From Cytophagaceae bacterium (GTDB lineage: Bacteria > Bacteroidota > Bacteroidia > Cytophagales > Cyclobacteriaceae), in the NCBI GenBank assembly GCA_006969745.1, contig CP030886.1:930001-994000 (forward strand): DNA of 64,000 nucleotides. The letters run 5' to 3'. Position 1 is the stretch's first letter. Each line of letters opens with the position of its first letter. Both the position numbers and the translations under genes were made by a program. The notes beneath the pieces were generated by a model, which saw only the letters and a program-made list of their open reading frames with translations, had not been told where the DNA came from and searched no databases. Positions 1 to 8,551 of the stretch are shown here, one piece after another.

Positions 1-14
1 AAAAAAATAAAAGG

Positions 15-43
15 AAGCCGAGATAATTGTCTCGGCTTTTTTT
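15..43 (+). terminator. Rho-independent terminator of the gene left of the window
   Basis: A perfect 9-bp inverted repeat (15-23 with 30-38, loop of six bases) is followed by a run of seven T (37-43). It must end a + strand gene lying before the window, since the first gene here starts at 63. Confidence 0.85.
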
Positions 44-49
44 GTCATG

Positions 50-57
50 CATCTTTG
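50..57 (+). promoter_or_regulatory. Possible -7 element for the aminotransferase gene
   Basis: CATCTTTG differs at one base from the Bacteroidota -7 consensus TAnnTTTG and lies six bases before the ATG at 63, which would give a very short leader. No -33 TTG is evident because the upstream DNA is the terminator. Weak by itself. Confidence 0.3.
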
Positions 58-62
58 CGTTC

Positions 63-1253
63 ATGCCTTCACAACGAGAACTTTTTCTTCGTCACCTTGC
101 TCAAACTTCGGATGCTCCTTTATTGCTCGAGATGATATCTGCCGAGGGCATCTATATGACAGATGTTGATGGGAAAAAATATATCGATTTGATATCAGGT
201 ATCGGTGTTTCCAACGTCGGACATAGGCATCCAAAGGTAGTTGAGGCCATTAAAGCACAGGTAGATCAACACCTGCACGTAATGGTCTACGGTGAATTTA
301 TTCAAAGCCCGCAGGTAAAACTTGCGGAAGCTCTCGCTGCAACACTTCCAAAAAATATCGATTCAGTGTATTTGGTGAACTCTGGAAGTGAAGCCATAGA
401 AGGAGCTATGAAGCTTGCTAAAAGATATACAGGTAAGTCTAATTTGGTAGCGTGCGTTGATGCATATCATGGCTCTTCTCATGGTGCCCTTTCGCTTACG
501 GGTAGTGAGTCATTTAAACGTAATTACAGACCGCTTCTTCCGGATGTTTCTCATATCAGATTTGGTGAAATTGAGGATCTGGATATCATCACCGAAGACA
601 CAGCAGCTTTTGTAGTAGAGACAGTGCAAGGTGAGGCTGGTGTAAGATATTCGGATAATGCCTACTGGCATGCCGCGAGAAAGAAATGCGATCAGACGGG
701 AACATTACTAATATTGGATGAAATCCAATGTGGGTTTGGAAGAACAGGTAAATTCTGGGCTTTTGAACATTATGATATCACTCCGGATGTTGTTGTGAGT
801 GCGAAGGGTATGGGCGGTGGCATGCCAATTGGTTGCTTTATGTCTCGCGAGGAATTTATGCACGTTTTTACTGAGAATCCTGTCTTAGGTCATATATCCA
901 CTTTTGGAGGTCACCCGGTTTCCTCGGCTGCCTCACTAGCCACTCTGCAAGTAATTCAGAACGAGGGGTTACTGACAGAAGTCGGAGAAAAAGAGAAGCT
1001 TTTTCAAAAGTTACTTAGACACCCCAAAATAATTGATATTAGAAGCAAAGGCTTAATGATGGCCATCGAATTTGAGTCTTATGAAGTCCTGAAGCCGATA
1101 ATAGACAGGGCGATTGAGCTGGGTGTCGTGACTGACTGGTTCTTATTCAACGATAAATCTATGCGAATTGCACCACCTCTAACGATAAGTGAAGACGAAA
1201 TAAAAAAAGCCTGTAAAACTATTCTACAGGCTATCGAAGACGTTAAATCTTAA
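63..1253 (+). CDS. Class III PLP-dependent aminotransferase
   Basis: A 396-residue cytosolic fold-type I aminotransferase of the acetylornithine/ornithine/GABA transaminase class. The N-terminal part has the GKKYIDLISGIGVSNVGH segment typical of class III. NSGSEA binds the PLP phosphate, LILDEIQCGFGRTGKF contains the PLP-pyridine Asp (about residue 219), and SAKGMGGGMPIG carries the Schiff-base Lys (about residue 248). The open frame continues upstream to 27, but that part would begin inside a terminator stem, so ATG 63 is chosen. The next gene converges and their stop codons abut (1253/1254). The substrate cannot be told from the sequence: no arginine or lysine pathway genes are adjacent. 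In related genomes such genes carry only the general name aspartate aminotransferase family. Confidence 0.9.
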   Translation: MPSQRELFLRHLAQTSDAPLLLEMISAEGIYMTDVDGKKYIDLISGIGVSNVGHRHPKVVEAIKAQVDQHLHVMVYGEFIQSPQVKLAEALAATLPKNIDSVYLVNSGSEAIEGAMKLAKRYTGKSNLVACVDAYHGSSHGALSLTGSESFKRNYRPLLPDVSHIRFGEIEDLDIITEDTAAFVVETVQGEAGVRYSDNAYWHAARKKCDQTGTLLILDEIQCGFGRTGKFWAFEHYDITPDVVVSAKGMGGGMPIGCFMSREEFMHVFTENPVLGHISTFGGHPVSSAASLATLQVIQNEGLLTEVGEKEKLFQKLLRHPKIIDIRSKGLMMAIEFESYEVLKPIIDRAIELGVVTDWFLFNDKSMRIAPPLTISEDEIKKACKTILQAIEDVKS

Positions 1254-2432
1254 TTAAATCAAGGCGCTTAAGTCAAGGATGAAGGTTTGCTCCTCTCCCA
1301 TCTGCCACAGAGTTAATTCTACATCTTGATTTACTTGTTCCAATATTTTTCTCAATTCCGGTAAAGTGTATTCACTGACATCCTTGCCATTTACTTTCAA
1401 AACCTCAGCATCTTTCTTTATCCCTGCGGTCTTCGCTGGGCTATCATTATAGACTCTATGTATTAATACCTTGGTCATATCCTCGCTCATTTGCAGATAT
1501 ATTCCACTTGCATTCACTTTAAATGCTTCAGTGAACTTTCTATTCTTTACGAAATATATTTTATCCCTTGAATAGTCGAAAGTGATATTAAACCTCCTCA
1601 ATACTTTGTTTCCAATAATTCCAGCTACCTTTTTATTATTCTGGATTCCGTGTTTAGCAGTGCTTATTCCAATAGGCATTTTTTTAAAATCGAATGTTCC
1701 GAATCCAAAGTTTTTTACTCTGCCCTCGTAATGTTGAGTCTCGGTAGCTCCCAATCCTGCTACGGGATATGAAAAATGCTCTCCCGTTCGATTAATAACG
1801 TCTTCTTTTTTGGCAAATTTAGTATTGAAGTCAAGTGTAGTTCCTGCTCCAGTATTGATGAAAAAATCCCCGGTGAGCACCTCGCCATCATTTAGAGTAA
1901 CCTCTCCTTCCATATGCGGAATGTAATTATCCAATTTAAAATCAAAGCTTTCCCCAAATCCGTCGTGCACATATGAGCTTTGTTCGTATAGCTCAAAGGT
2001 TTCTTTATCATAATCCAATTTCACTACATAGTGATGCAACAAATCGTATCCGATTATTCCATCAATATTTCTGCCTATACTCATTTCTAAATGACGAAGA
2101 CTTGTAGCGTACAACTGAATATCTTTTTCTAGTTGAATTCCATTCAGTTCTATCGTATTATGATCTATCAGTGCGCCTTTAATCGCTCCTTGTGCACTTG
2201 TTTTGGAGGCCGAATGATTTAAATCCAGGTTTAAACTTTTGGCAATATCCAGATCGATAACAGGCAACCCATCTCCTGTGTCAAAAATAAAATCGAGGGG
2301 ATCTGATCCATCTACACTTAAATGAATGAATATATGATCTCCAAACAATTCCATTTTTGTGGAAGTCAGTGGCTCTTGGGAATAGCCGACAAATGCGGTG
2401 AATATTAAGCAAGCAATTAGATTTTTTTTCAT
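1254..2432 (-). CDS. Exported retropepsin-like aspartyl protease with C-terminal PDZ domain
   Basis: A 392-residue protein starting with a Sec signal peptide (about residues 1-19, ending GYSQ). Two half-domains follow: an FDTGDG motif near residue 51 and an INTGAG motif near residue 193, matching the duplicated DTG-type lobes of single-chain aspartyl proteases (Asp_protease_2 class). The second lobe has Asn in place of the first Asp, so catalysis would need dimerisation or may be lost. Residues from about 305 form a PDZ domain (SPAKTAGIKKDAEVLKVNG). Likely periplasmic. It converges on the aminotransferase and diverges from the PNP gene, so it is probably transcribed alone. Its peptide substrate is unknown. 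Confidence 0.8.
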   Translation of the reverse strand: MKKNLIACLIFTAFVGYSQEPLTSTKMELFGDHIFIHLSVDGSDPLDFIFDTGDGLPVIDLDIAKSLNLDLNHSASKTSAQGAIKGALIDHNTIELNGIQLEKDIQLYATSLRHLEMSIGRNIDGIIGYDLLHHYVVKLDYDKETFELYEQSSYVHDGFGESFDFKLDNYIPHMEGEVTLNDGEVLTGDFFINTGAGTTLDFNTKFAKKEDVINRTGEHFSYPVAGLGATETQHYEGRVKNFGFGTFDFKKMPIGISTAKHGIQNNKKVAGIIGNKVLRRFNITFDYSRDKIYFVKNRKFTEAFKVNASGIYLQMSEDMTKVLIHRVYNDSPAKTAGIKKDAEVLKVNGKDVSEYTLPELRKILEQVNQDVELTLWQMGEEQTFILDLSALI

Positions 2433-2513
2433 TGTGATGGTCGTCTGTTATAATTTCAAGTCAATTTAGATATTTCTAGTAAAGAAGGTTTGATAAAATT
2501 AAGAAAGTAGGAT

Positions 2514-3335
2514 ATGCAAATGATCGAAAAAGTAAGTGCGGCTGTAAAGTTTTTAAAGGAAAAAGGATTTGAAGACCCCGAATTTGGAATTATTCTGGGT
2601 ACAGGACTAGGCGCACTTGCCGAGGAAATTAATGTCGAGTATGAATTTGTATATTCTAACATTCCACATTTTCCAATTGCAACGGTAGAATTTCATAAAG
2701 GGAAGTTGATATATGGTACACTAGAAGGTAGAAAAATTGTCGCTATGCAAGGACGATTTCATTACTATGAAGGTCATAGCATGGATCAGGTTGTATTCCC
2801 CGTACGAGTAATGCAGCAGCTTGGAATAAAAAAGCTAATAATATCTAATGCTGGGGGATGTATGAATCTGGAATGGAAAAAAGGCGAACTTATGTTGATT
2901 GAAGATCATATCAACTTACAACCTGGCAATCCGCTGAGAGGTCGAGAAGCTTCGGCATTTGGGCAAATATTTACTGATATGAGCAACCCATATGACGAAG
3001 AGGTGAACACTCAACTTCTTTCGATTGCATCAGCGAATAATATCAAACTCAATAAGGGCGTCTATGTTTCTGTGGAAGGGCCTAGCTTGGAGACCAAGGC
3101 AGAATACCGTTTCTTACGAATGATTGGTGCGGATGTTGTAGGAATGAGTACAGTACCCGAAGTGATTGCCGCAAATCAAATGAACTTACCTGTATCAGCG
3201 ATATCGGTACTTACAGATGAATGCGATCCCGATAATTTGAAACCTGTAGACATAGAAGACATTATTGCCACGGCAAAAGCTGCGGAAAAAGATCTTGTGG
3301 TTTTAATTAGGAACCTGATGAAGGCACTACCCTGA
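2514..3335 (+). CDS. Purine-nucleoside phosphorylase, trimeric PNP-I type
   Basis: A 273-residue cytosolic enzyme of the purine salvage pathway. It cleaves (deoxy)inosine and guanosine with phosphate to the base and (deoxy)ribose-1-phosphate. It shows the trimeric PNP landmarks: GIILGTGLG at the N-terminus, GRFHYYEGHS, ISNAGGCMN, the purine-binding VEGPSLETKAEYR, and VVGMSTVPEVIAA with the ribose-binding Met. Length fits the family (about 270-290). ATG 2514 and ATG 2520 are both possible starts. The 3' end overlaps a possible small minus-strand gene by 29 bases. The first + strand terminator-like hairpin lies about 310 bases downstream. Confidence 0.93.
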   Translation: MQMIEKVSAAVKFLKEKGFEDPEFGIILGTGLGALAEEINVEYEFVYSNIPHFPIATVEFHKGKLIYGTLEGRKIVAMQGRFHYYEGHSMDQVVFPVRVMQQLGIKKLIISNAGGCMNLEWKKGELMLIEDHINLQPGNPLRGREASAFGQIFTDMSNPYDEEVNTQLLSIASANNIKLNKGVYVSVEGPSLETKAEYRFLRMIGADVVGMSTVPEVIAANQMNLPVSAISVLTDECDPDNLKPVDIEDIIATAKAAEKDLVVLIRNLMKALP

Positions 3336-3540
3336 TCTTCTTTTCTATCTCATAGATATATGGATCACCTTCACTTATTGTCTGCGGGAAAGGCCAATAC
3401 TCATTCAAATTCAATTTCGGTGCTATGATTCTCGCTTCTTTGATTTGTTTCATTTCAATCTGCGGAGACCTGCATGTAATGGTTCTCTGACCAACAAACA
3501 TTAGCAAAATCAAGGATGCCCAAATTACATTCAAATTCAT
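3307..3540 (-). CDS. Possible small secreted or membrane-anchored protein
   Basis: Not recognised. A 77-residue frame starts at ATG 3540 with a hydrophobic segment (NVIWASLILLMFVG) followed by Cys and a hydrophilic tail, as in a short exported protein. The same frame stays open upstream to 3756, but that part crosses a + strand terminator hairpin and looks non-coding, so the shorter start is preferred. It overlaps the last 29 bases of the purine-nucleoside phosphorylase gene on the other strand. No motif supports a function. It could also be a chance frame in a gene gap. Confidence 0.35.
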   Translation of the reverse strand: MNLNVIWASLILLMFVGQRTITCRSPQIEMKQIKEARIIAPKLNLNEYWPFPQTISEGDPYIYEIEKKIRVVPSSGS

Positions 3541-3648
3541 AGGTGTGGGTTGTAAATGTAGGCAGCAAGGTAAGTATGCGATGAAGGAAAAGAAATACCC
3601 AAAAAATGGTATTTCCATTATCACTTGATAATAAATTGCTAATAACGC

Positions 3649-3669
3649 TACCCACTTCTGGGTATTTTT
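3649..3669 (+). terminator. Rho-independent terminator-like hairpin
   Basis: TACCCA (3649-3654) and TGGGTA (3659-3664) form a 6-bp stem closing a CTTC tetraloop, followed directly by five T. It could end the purine-nucleoside phosphorylase transcript about 310 bases after its stop. Confidence 0.55.
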
Positions 3670-3795
3670 AAAAACTTTCGTTGAGGATACCAATACCGTT
3701 TCATAGAAAGTGACTAATCTCGAATTGTAATTGGTTAAAAAATGAGTGATCGTCAAAGAAGTTCACTAAAAAAATCTATCCAAGGATAGTTGGTT

Positions 3796-3838
3796 GGTCC
3801 GGTGCGAGTCAAGTTGGCTAAGCATCGGACCTTTTTTA
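3796..3838 (+). terminator. Strong Rho-independent terminator, parent transcript unknown
   Basis: A 10-bp stem with one G-T pair (3796-3805 with 3822-3831), a 16-base loop and six T. Just upstream another perfect hairpin, CTATCC-AA-GGATAG, occupies 3776-3789. No + strand coding region lies between the previous terminator (3669) and this one, so it may end a small RNA or serve as a second stop for read-through from PNP. On the other strand no T-run follows. Confidence 0.75.
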
Positions 3839-3918
3839 TTGTTCAAATTCAAACATAGATATCTTATTATCAACAATTGTATGGTTTCGCTTAAATTCGA
3901 ATGATAAATGAATCTTGA

Positions 3919-4443
3919 ATGAAGCTCAGAGAATTGATCCTTGGGATAAGCTATCTTATCATTTTTGTGTCATGTACCAAAACAAATCCTAATACAGATG
4001 AAACCGGCGCAGATGAATTGGCTTCATTGGAAGTATCAGATCCAATCGAAAAATCTGAAACTGAATACAGTGATGTGATCTACGTTCCGATATACTCAGA
4101 CATTTACATAGATGTTAACAATCAAAACAGCCTATTAGCTGCTACGCTTAGTATTCGCAACACAAGTTACTCCGATTCACTTTTCATTTCGACGATAGAT
4201 TACTTCAACACAGATGGTAGTCTTGTGAGAAGCTACGTCGAAAATCAAATAAGCCTGAGGCCTATGGCTACTATCAATTACGTAATAGAGCGAGAAGATG
4301 ATACCGGAGGTTCAGGAGCAAATTTCATAGTAAGGCTAAGTGCCAAAAATGCCAATGTAAAGCCGATAGTACAAGCAGTTATGGTTGGTCAAAATGGTAA
4401 TAAAGGTTTTTCCTTCACCACAGACGGTTATTCCATAAAATAA
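3919..4443 (+). CDS. DUF3124 lipoprotein
   Basis: A 174-residue protein with a lipoprotein signal peptide (hydrophobic SYLIIFVSC, Cys about residue 19), an acidic linker, then the DUF3124 domain: VYVPIYSDIY-like strand, LSIRNTSYSDSLFI, DYFNTDGSLVRSY and GGSGANFIVRL are its recognisable elements. It should be anchored in the envelope. The function of the family is not known. The gene stands alone between the 3838 terminator and the convergent glutaryl-CoA dehydrogenase gene. Confidence 0.8.
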   Translation: MKLRELILGISYLIIFVSCTKTNPNTDETGADELASLEVSDPIEKSETEYSDVIYVPIYSDIYIDVNNQNSLLAATLSIRNTSYSDSLFISTIDYFNTDGSLVRSYVENQISLRPMATINYVIEREDDTGGSGANFIVRLSAKNANVKPIVQAVMVGQNGNKGFSFTTDGYSIK

Positions 4444-4472
4444 AAAAGACCACTTCATAAGAAGCAGTCTTC
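4438..4472 (-). terminator. Terminator of the glutaryl-CoA dehydrogenase gene
   Basis: AAGAC/GTCTT (4446-4450, 4467-4471) and CTTC/GAAG (4453-4456, 4461-4464) form a stem with a two-base internal mismatch. Read on the minus strand it is followed by six T and further T-rich sequence. On the + strand no T-run follows. Confidence 0.7.
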
Positions 4473-4494
4473 GCATTAATTTCTATTTCGATAA

Positions 4495-5691
4495 TTATTT
4501 AAAAGCAGGAATGCCGGTGATCTCAGCTCCAAGAATAAGAAGGTGGATATCGTGCGTACCTTCATAGGTGACAACTGATTCTAAATTCATCATGTGACGC
4601 ATCATTGGATATTCACCTGTAATACCCATTCCTCCGTGTATCTGTCTTGCTTCTCGTGCAATGTTTAAAGCGACCTCAACACTGTTTCTTTTTGCCATAG
4701 ATATTTGGGAAGTACTTGCCTTGCCTTCGTCCATCATCTTTCCAAGTTTCCAGTTTAGCAGCTGCGCTTTGGTAATCTCAGTTAGCATTTCAGATAGTTT
4801 CTTTTGCACCAGTTGAAATGATCCAATCGGCTTACCAAACTGGATTCGCTCGAGTGAATACCTTCTTGCGGAATCATAGCAATCCATTGCTGCACCTATT
4901 GCTCCCCAAGCGATACCATACCTTGCTTTGTCAAGACACCCCATTGGCGCTCCTAATCCATTCTTGCCTGGCAAAAGATTTTCTTTTGGAACCTTTACAT
5001 CACTAAACACAAGCTCGCCGGTACACGATGCTCTCAACGACCATTTTCCATGTGTCTCAGGAGTTGTAAATCCTTCCATGCCCCTTTCTACTATCAACCC
5101 GTGGATTCTACCTTCCTCATTCTTGGCCCATACAACTGCAATATCTGCTTTTGGTGAATTTGATATCCACATTTTGGCTCCATTGAGGAGGTAATGATCG
5201 CCCATATCCTTAAAGTTGGTTTCCATCCCACTTGGGTTGGAACCATGATTGGGTTCTGTCAACCCAAAGCACCCGAGCATCTCGCCTGATGCTAGCTTGG
5301 GTAGATATTTCTTTCGTTGCTCCTCAGAACCATAGGCATAGATCGGATACATTACCAAAGATCCTTGCACTGATGCAGTGGATCTCATTCCTGAATCTCC
5401 GCGTTCAACTTCTTGCATGATCAGACCATATGAAATATAGTCAAGACCTCCGCCTCCATACTCAGCCGGAACTGTAGGACCGAAAGCACCTACTTCACCA
5501 AATTTTTTCACAATCTCTTCCGGAAAGTGATTCTTTTCAGCCCATCCTTCTATAAACGGGGTAATCTCTTTCTTAACAAAATCACGTACCGAAGACCGTA
5601 TGAGTTTGTGTTCATCGGTCAATAAATCATCCAGGGCATAAAAATCAGGAGATTCAAATTCATCTACAAAGTTTCGCTTTTCTGCACTCAT
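4495..5691 (-). CDS. gcdH: Glutaryl-CoA dehydrogenase (acyl-CoA dehydrogenase family)
   Basis: A 398-residue FAD enzyme that oxidises and decarboxylates glutaryl-CoA to crotonyl-CoA, late in lysine and tryptophan degradation. It has the family order: alpha N-domain, FAD-binding FGLTEPNHGSNPSGMET, WISNSPKADIAVVWAK, the C-terminal helical domain, and the catalytic-base segment TYEGTHDIHLLILG (Glu about residue 377). RGDSGMRSTASVQGSLVMYP and the ending EITGIPAF are typical of GCDH rather than short- or medium-chain dehydrogenases. It is divergent from tryptophan 2,3-dioxygenase with 75 bases between starts, which fits shared control of amino-acid catabolism. A terminator follows at 4438-4472. 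Confidence 0.88.
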   Translation of the reverse strand: MSAEKRNFVDEFESPDFYALDDLLTDEHKLIRSSVRDFVKKEITPFIEGWAEKNHFPEEIVKKFGEVGAFGPTVPAEYGGGGLDYISYGLIMQEVERGDSGMRSTASVQGSLVMYPIYAYGSEEQRKKYLPKLASGEMLGCFGLTEPNHGSNPSGMETNFKDMGDHYLLNGAKMWISNSPKADIAVVWAKNEEGRIHGLIVERGMEGFTTPETHGKWSLRASCTGELVFSDVKVPKENLLPGKNGLGAPMGCLDKARYGIAWGAIGAAMDCYDSARRYSLERIQFGKPIGSFQLVQKKLSEMLTEITKAQLLNWKLGKMMDEGKASTSQISMAKRNSVEVALNIAREARQIHGGMGITGEYPMMRHMMNLESVVTYEGTHDIHLLILGAEITGIPAFK

Positions 5692-5731
5692 CAGAGGGGA
5701 GGTTTTTTATATCTGTTGTTAAAATTTTGGC

Positions 5732-5764
5732 CAAATTTACAACCATAAAATACAACTCATACAA
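5732..5764 (-). promoter_or_regulatory. Probable promoter of gcdH
   Basis: Reading the minus strand, TAAATTTG (5739-5732) matches the Bacteroidota -7 element TAnnTTTG exactly, with a TTG at 5764-5762 as -33 and a 22-base spacer. The -33 box touches the start of the divergent tryptophan dioxygenase gene, so the two promoters are likely interleaved. No exact -7 was found for the + strand gene. Confidence 0.5.
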
Positions 5765-5766
5765 CG

Positions 5767-6726
5767 ATGGCAGAAAAGAAGATAGACGAAACCATTCTCA
5801 AACAATTGACCAAACTGGAAGAGAAATATGAAGCGATGGGACAAGATTTGTCTAGCTATCTGGATGGCCTTCTTTATTCTGATTATCTAACTTATTGGGA
5901 CTACATTCACCTGGATACCTTATTGAGTCTTCAATCTCCGCGGACAGCCATTCCGGATGAAAAAATCTTCATCTTGTATCATCAGGTCACAGAACTCTAT
6001 TTCAGAATGATTCTAAACGAAATGGAGCAGGCTGTTTTTACTGATCCAGTGGGTGAAGAAACTTTCCTAAAAAGGCTACGGAGAGTCAATCGATATTTAG
6101 ATCATCTGATCGATTCATTTGATGTAATGACAGATGGTATGGATCAGGATCAGTTTCTAGCATTTAGAATGGCGCTCCTCCCAGCCAGTGGCTTTCAATC
6201 TGCACAATACCGTAAGCTGGAAATTTTCTCTACGGATTTTAGAAATCTACTAAACCTTGAAAAACGAGAAGAACTTAAAAACGAAAATAATCTAGCGGTA
6301 CTCTACGAATACCTCTATTGGAAAGCTGGTGCAACAGAGTTAGCTACAGGAAAGAAAACGCTTACCCTAAGGCAATTTGAAGCAAAATATGGTAAAGAAT
6401 TTATCGAATTGGGACAACAAGTCAATGACTGTAACCTGTTGAGAAAATACAAGGAGCATTATTTGGGGAATGAGGAAATAGTGAATGAGTTAAAAAAACT
6501 TGATCTGAAAGCAAATGTGGATTGGCCGCTTCAGCACCTGAAATCTGCAACAAGGTATCTGCAAAGAGATCCAGATGTAATTAAAGCCTCCGGAGGAACG
6601 AACTGGCAGAAATACCTACCTCCAAGACGTCAGAGAATAGTGTTTTATCCTGAATTATGGACGGCTGAAGAACTGAAAGAATGGGGACAAAAATTTAAAA
6701 AAGCATTAGGTAGTCTTCATGCATAA
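5767..6726 (+). CDS. kynA: Tryptophan 2,3-dioxygenase
   Basis: A 319-residue cytosolic haem enzyme. It opens the indole ring of L-tryptophan to N-formylkynurenine, the first step of the kynurenine pathway. YWDYIHLDTLLSLQ and IFILYHQVTELYF contain the distal His region. FRMALLPASGFQSAQYRKLE carries the Arg that binds the substrate carboxylate. WPLQHLKSATRYLQ holds the proximal haem His. The length suits bacterial TDO. Its stop overlaps the start of the next gene by 8 bases, so it is probably co-transcribed with the MORN-repeat and CoA-binding genes. The remaining kynurenine-pathway genes are not in this window. Confidence 0.93.
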   Translation: MAEKKIDETILKQLTKLEEKYEAMGQDLSSYLDGLLYSDYLTYWDYIHLDTLLSLQSPRTAIPDEKIFILYHQVTELYFRMILNEMEQAVFTDPVGEETFLKRLRRVNRYLDHLIDSFDVMTDGMDQDQFLAFRMALLPASGFQSAQYRKLEIFSTDFRNLLNLEKREELKNENNLAVLYEYLYWKAGATELATGKKTLTLRQFEAKYGKEFIELGQQVNDCNLLRKYKEHYLGNEEIVNELKKLDLKANVDWPLQHLKSATRYLQRDPDVIKASGGTNWQKYLPPRRQRIVFYPELWTAEELKEWGQKFKKALGSLHA

Positions 6727-8551
6727 ATTTGGTGCTTATATCGCCATCTTGTGCCTGTCTGCACCATTGTTTTCACAAATCAGACAAGGGAAAAATTACT
6801 TTGATTCAGACAGCTCAAAGGTACGAGAGGTATACCATTTCTCTGCCAAAGATTCGACTTTATCAGGCACCTATGAAGCTTTCTATCTAAATGGGTCACT
6901 TAAAACACTAGGGTGGTATGAAAAAAATAAACCTGACAGTGTTTGGCACTACTATTATGAAAATGGAAGAAAGAAAGCCATTGGAAGATTTAAAAAAGGA
7001 ACTCCGAAGGGTTATTGGAAATACTATTTTGAAAACGGGAATATCAAATCAGAAGGAAAATTAGACGGAAGAGATAAAGAGGGATTTTGGAAATTTTACT
7101 ACGAAAATGATGGAGTAAAGAGCAGTGGCAAATATGACAACAATCAGAAAGAAGGTATTTGGAATTACTTCTTTGAAGATGGATCTATAAAAGCCCAAGC
7201 CATAATAAAAAAAGGTACTGGACAATACACTGAATTCTATCCTTCGGGTAATCGACGGATGGAAGGACAAAATATCAATGATAAGAGCGAAGGTGAATGG
7301 ACCTACTATTTCGAGACAGGGGAAATAGAGGCAATTGGCAATTTTGAAAATGGTCTAAGAACTGGAGAATGGATCTATTATCATAAAAATGGAGAAAAAG
7401 CTGCCACAGGTCTTTACAGAGATGGTGCGAGACAAGGCGAGTGGAAATATTTTCATGAAAATGGCCAAATAAGTCAATCGGGCACAATCACAAATGATCA
7501 AAAAGATGGCTACTGGAAGCTGTTCTATCCTACAGGAGAAATATTGGGCGAAGCACTTTTCGAAAAAGGTGATGGAGAATTTAATGAGTACTACCCAAGC
7601 GGAAATCAAAAATCTAAAGGACAGATTCTAGATGGTAAGAAAACAGGTAAATGGTTTTATTACAGTGACTTAGGACACTTGGAAGGTGAAGCTGAGCTAA
7701 AAGAAAATGAGGGAGCTTACATTGGCTACTATCCAGATGGTACAGTCAAGATGAAAGGCCAGATAAAAAATGATAAACGGATTGGTGAATGGACATTGTA
7801 CAATCCTGACGGCTCCACAGCAGGCACTTACCATCCAATTTATGAAAATGAAGATCCCATTTTTAAAACGCGTGTGACAAGTGATTTTGAAATAAAAGAA
7901 TCTTTGGACAAGCCAACTTATCATCCAGAAAAGCGCGGCTTACGCTACTTTTTACCTCGTGTTAATGAATATAAAGGTGTAATTGTTGGGACCAATCCTC
8001 TATGGCTCCTGGACGAGCAATTACCTATCGCCATCGAATACTATATCCAGGAGCGCCTTGGTTATGAATTGCAACTTGACCTTATTCGATCTCCTTTTTT
8101 CACTCCGGACAATGAAATTGGCGACTACAAAGTGTATCGAAGAGGTATTCAAGTCCATTTTAGACAAAAATTCTACCATGCCGATTCAAAGTTCGGCATG
8201 TTTTATTTCGGGCATGAGGTGAACTTTAAGTACCTCAACAATCAGGTAAATCATACAGATACTTTAATTATCCAAGAGCCCAGAAGATTCGGCAACCTGG
8301 TTGAAACCTCTTATGGATACGGGTTATTTGTCGGTTCTCGCTGGATGAAAGATGTCGGCACCTCCGGATTTACCGTAGATGCTTTCATAGGTGTAGGCGT
8401 ATCAGCCCGATCTTTTGACAAACAATATGAACCAATTCAGGTCTTAGACAATTACTTTGATCGAGAGATCAAATCCTCAGTTCATTTTCCGATTATCATT
8501 GGACTGAATTTCGGATTTGCAGCTACTAAAAGTAAAAGTAAGACTCAATGA
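6719..8551 (+). CDS. Exported MORN-repeat protein with C-terminal outer-membrane barrel-like domain
   Basis: A 610-residue protein: signal peptide (about 1-19, ending LFSQ), then roughly residues 45-370 made of about fourteen 22-25-residue MORN-variant repeats (YwqK/MORN_2 type: W-x-Y-Y-x-x-N/D-G, then K-x-x-G). The C-terminal 220 residues alternate polar and apolar strands with GY-L/V-L and GVGVSARSF-like segments, resembling a small outer-membrane beta-barrel of the DUF3575 sort. This suggests a repeat domain carried in the periplasm or at the surface by a barrel. It starts 8 bases inside the tryptophan dioxygenase gene and ends overlapping the CoA-binding gene (ATGA). The role of exported MORN repeats in Bacteroidota is unknown; the operon suggests expression with tryptophan breakdown but no direct link. 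Confidence 0.75.
   Translation: MHKFGAYIAILCLSAPLFSQIRQGKNYFDSDSSKVREVYHFSAKDSTLSGTYEAFYLNGSLKTLGWYEKNKPDSVWHYYYENGRKKAIGRFKKGTPKGYWKYYFENGNIKSEGKLDGRDKEGFWKFYYENDGVKSSGKYDNNQKEGIWNYFFEDGSIKAQAIIKKGTGQYTEFYPSGNRRMEGQNINDKSEGEWTYYFETGEIEAIGNFENGLRTGEWIYYHKNGEKAATGLYRDGARQGEWKYFHENGQISQSGTITNDQKDGYWKLFYPTGEILGEALFEKGDGEFNEYYPSGNQKSKGQILDGKKTGKWFYYSDLGHLEGEAELKENEGAYIGYYPDGTVKMKGQIKNDKRIGEWTLYNPDGSTAGTYHPIYENEDPIFKTRVTSDFEIKESLDKPTYHPEKRGLRYFLPRVNEYKGVIVGTNPLWLLDEQLPIAIEYYIQERLGYELQLDLIRSPFFTPDNEIGDYKVYRRGIQVHFRQKFYHADSKFGMFYFGHEVNFKYLNNQVNHTDTLIIQEPRRFGNLVETSYGYGLFVGSRWMKDVGTSGFTVDAFIGVGVSARSFDKQYEPIQVLDNYFDREIKSSVHFPIIIGLNFGFAATKSKSKTQ

Larger units (their letters stand above)
3336..3918. other. 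Gene-poor gap with two terminators
   Basis: A 583-base stretch with no confident gene. It holds the possible small minus-strand gene ending at 3307, a short terminator at 3649-3669, a hairpin at 3776-3789 and a strong terminator at 3796-3838. No clear TAnnTTTG promoter was seen on either strand. The segment 3670-3838 is the best place for an unannotated small RNA. Confidence 0.6.

Noticed and set aside
3541-3756. Upstream extension of the small minus-strand frame (72 more residues)
   Set aside because: It runs through a + strand terminator hairpin and has no coding-like pattern; only the 77-residue part is kept, with low confidence.
6860-7830. Regular repeat DNA that might suggest a CRISPR-like or satellite array
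   Set aside because: The periodicity of about 69 bases reflects diverged MORN protein repeats in one open frame; no identical direct repeats with unique spacers are present.
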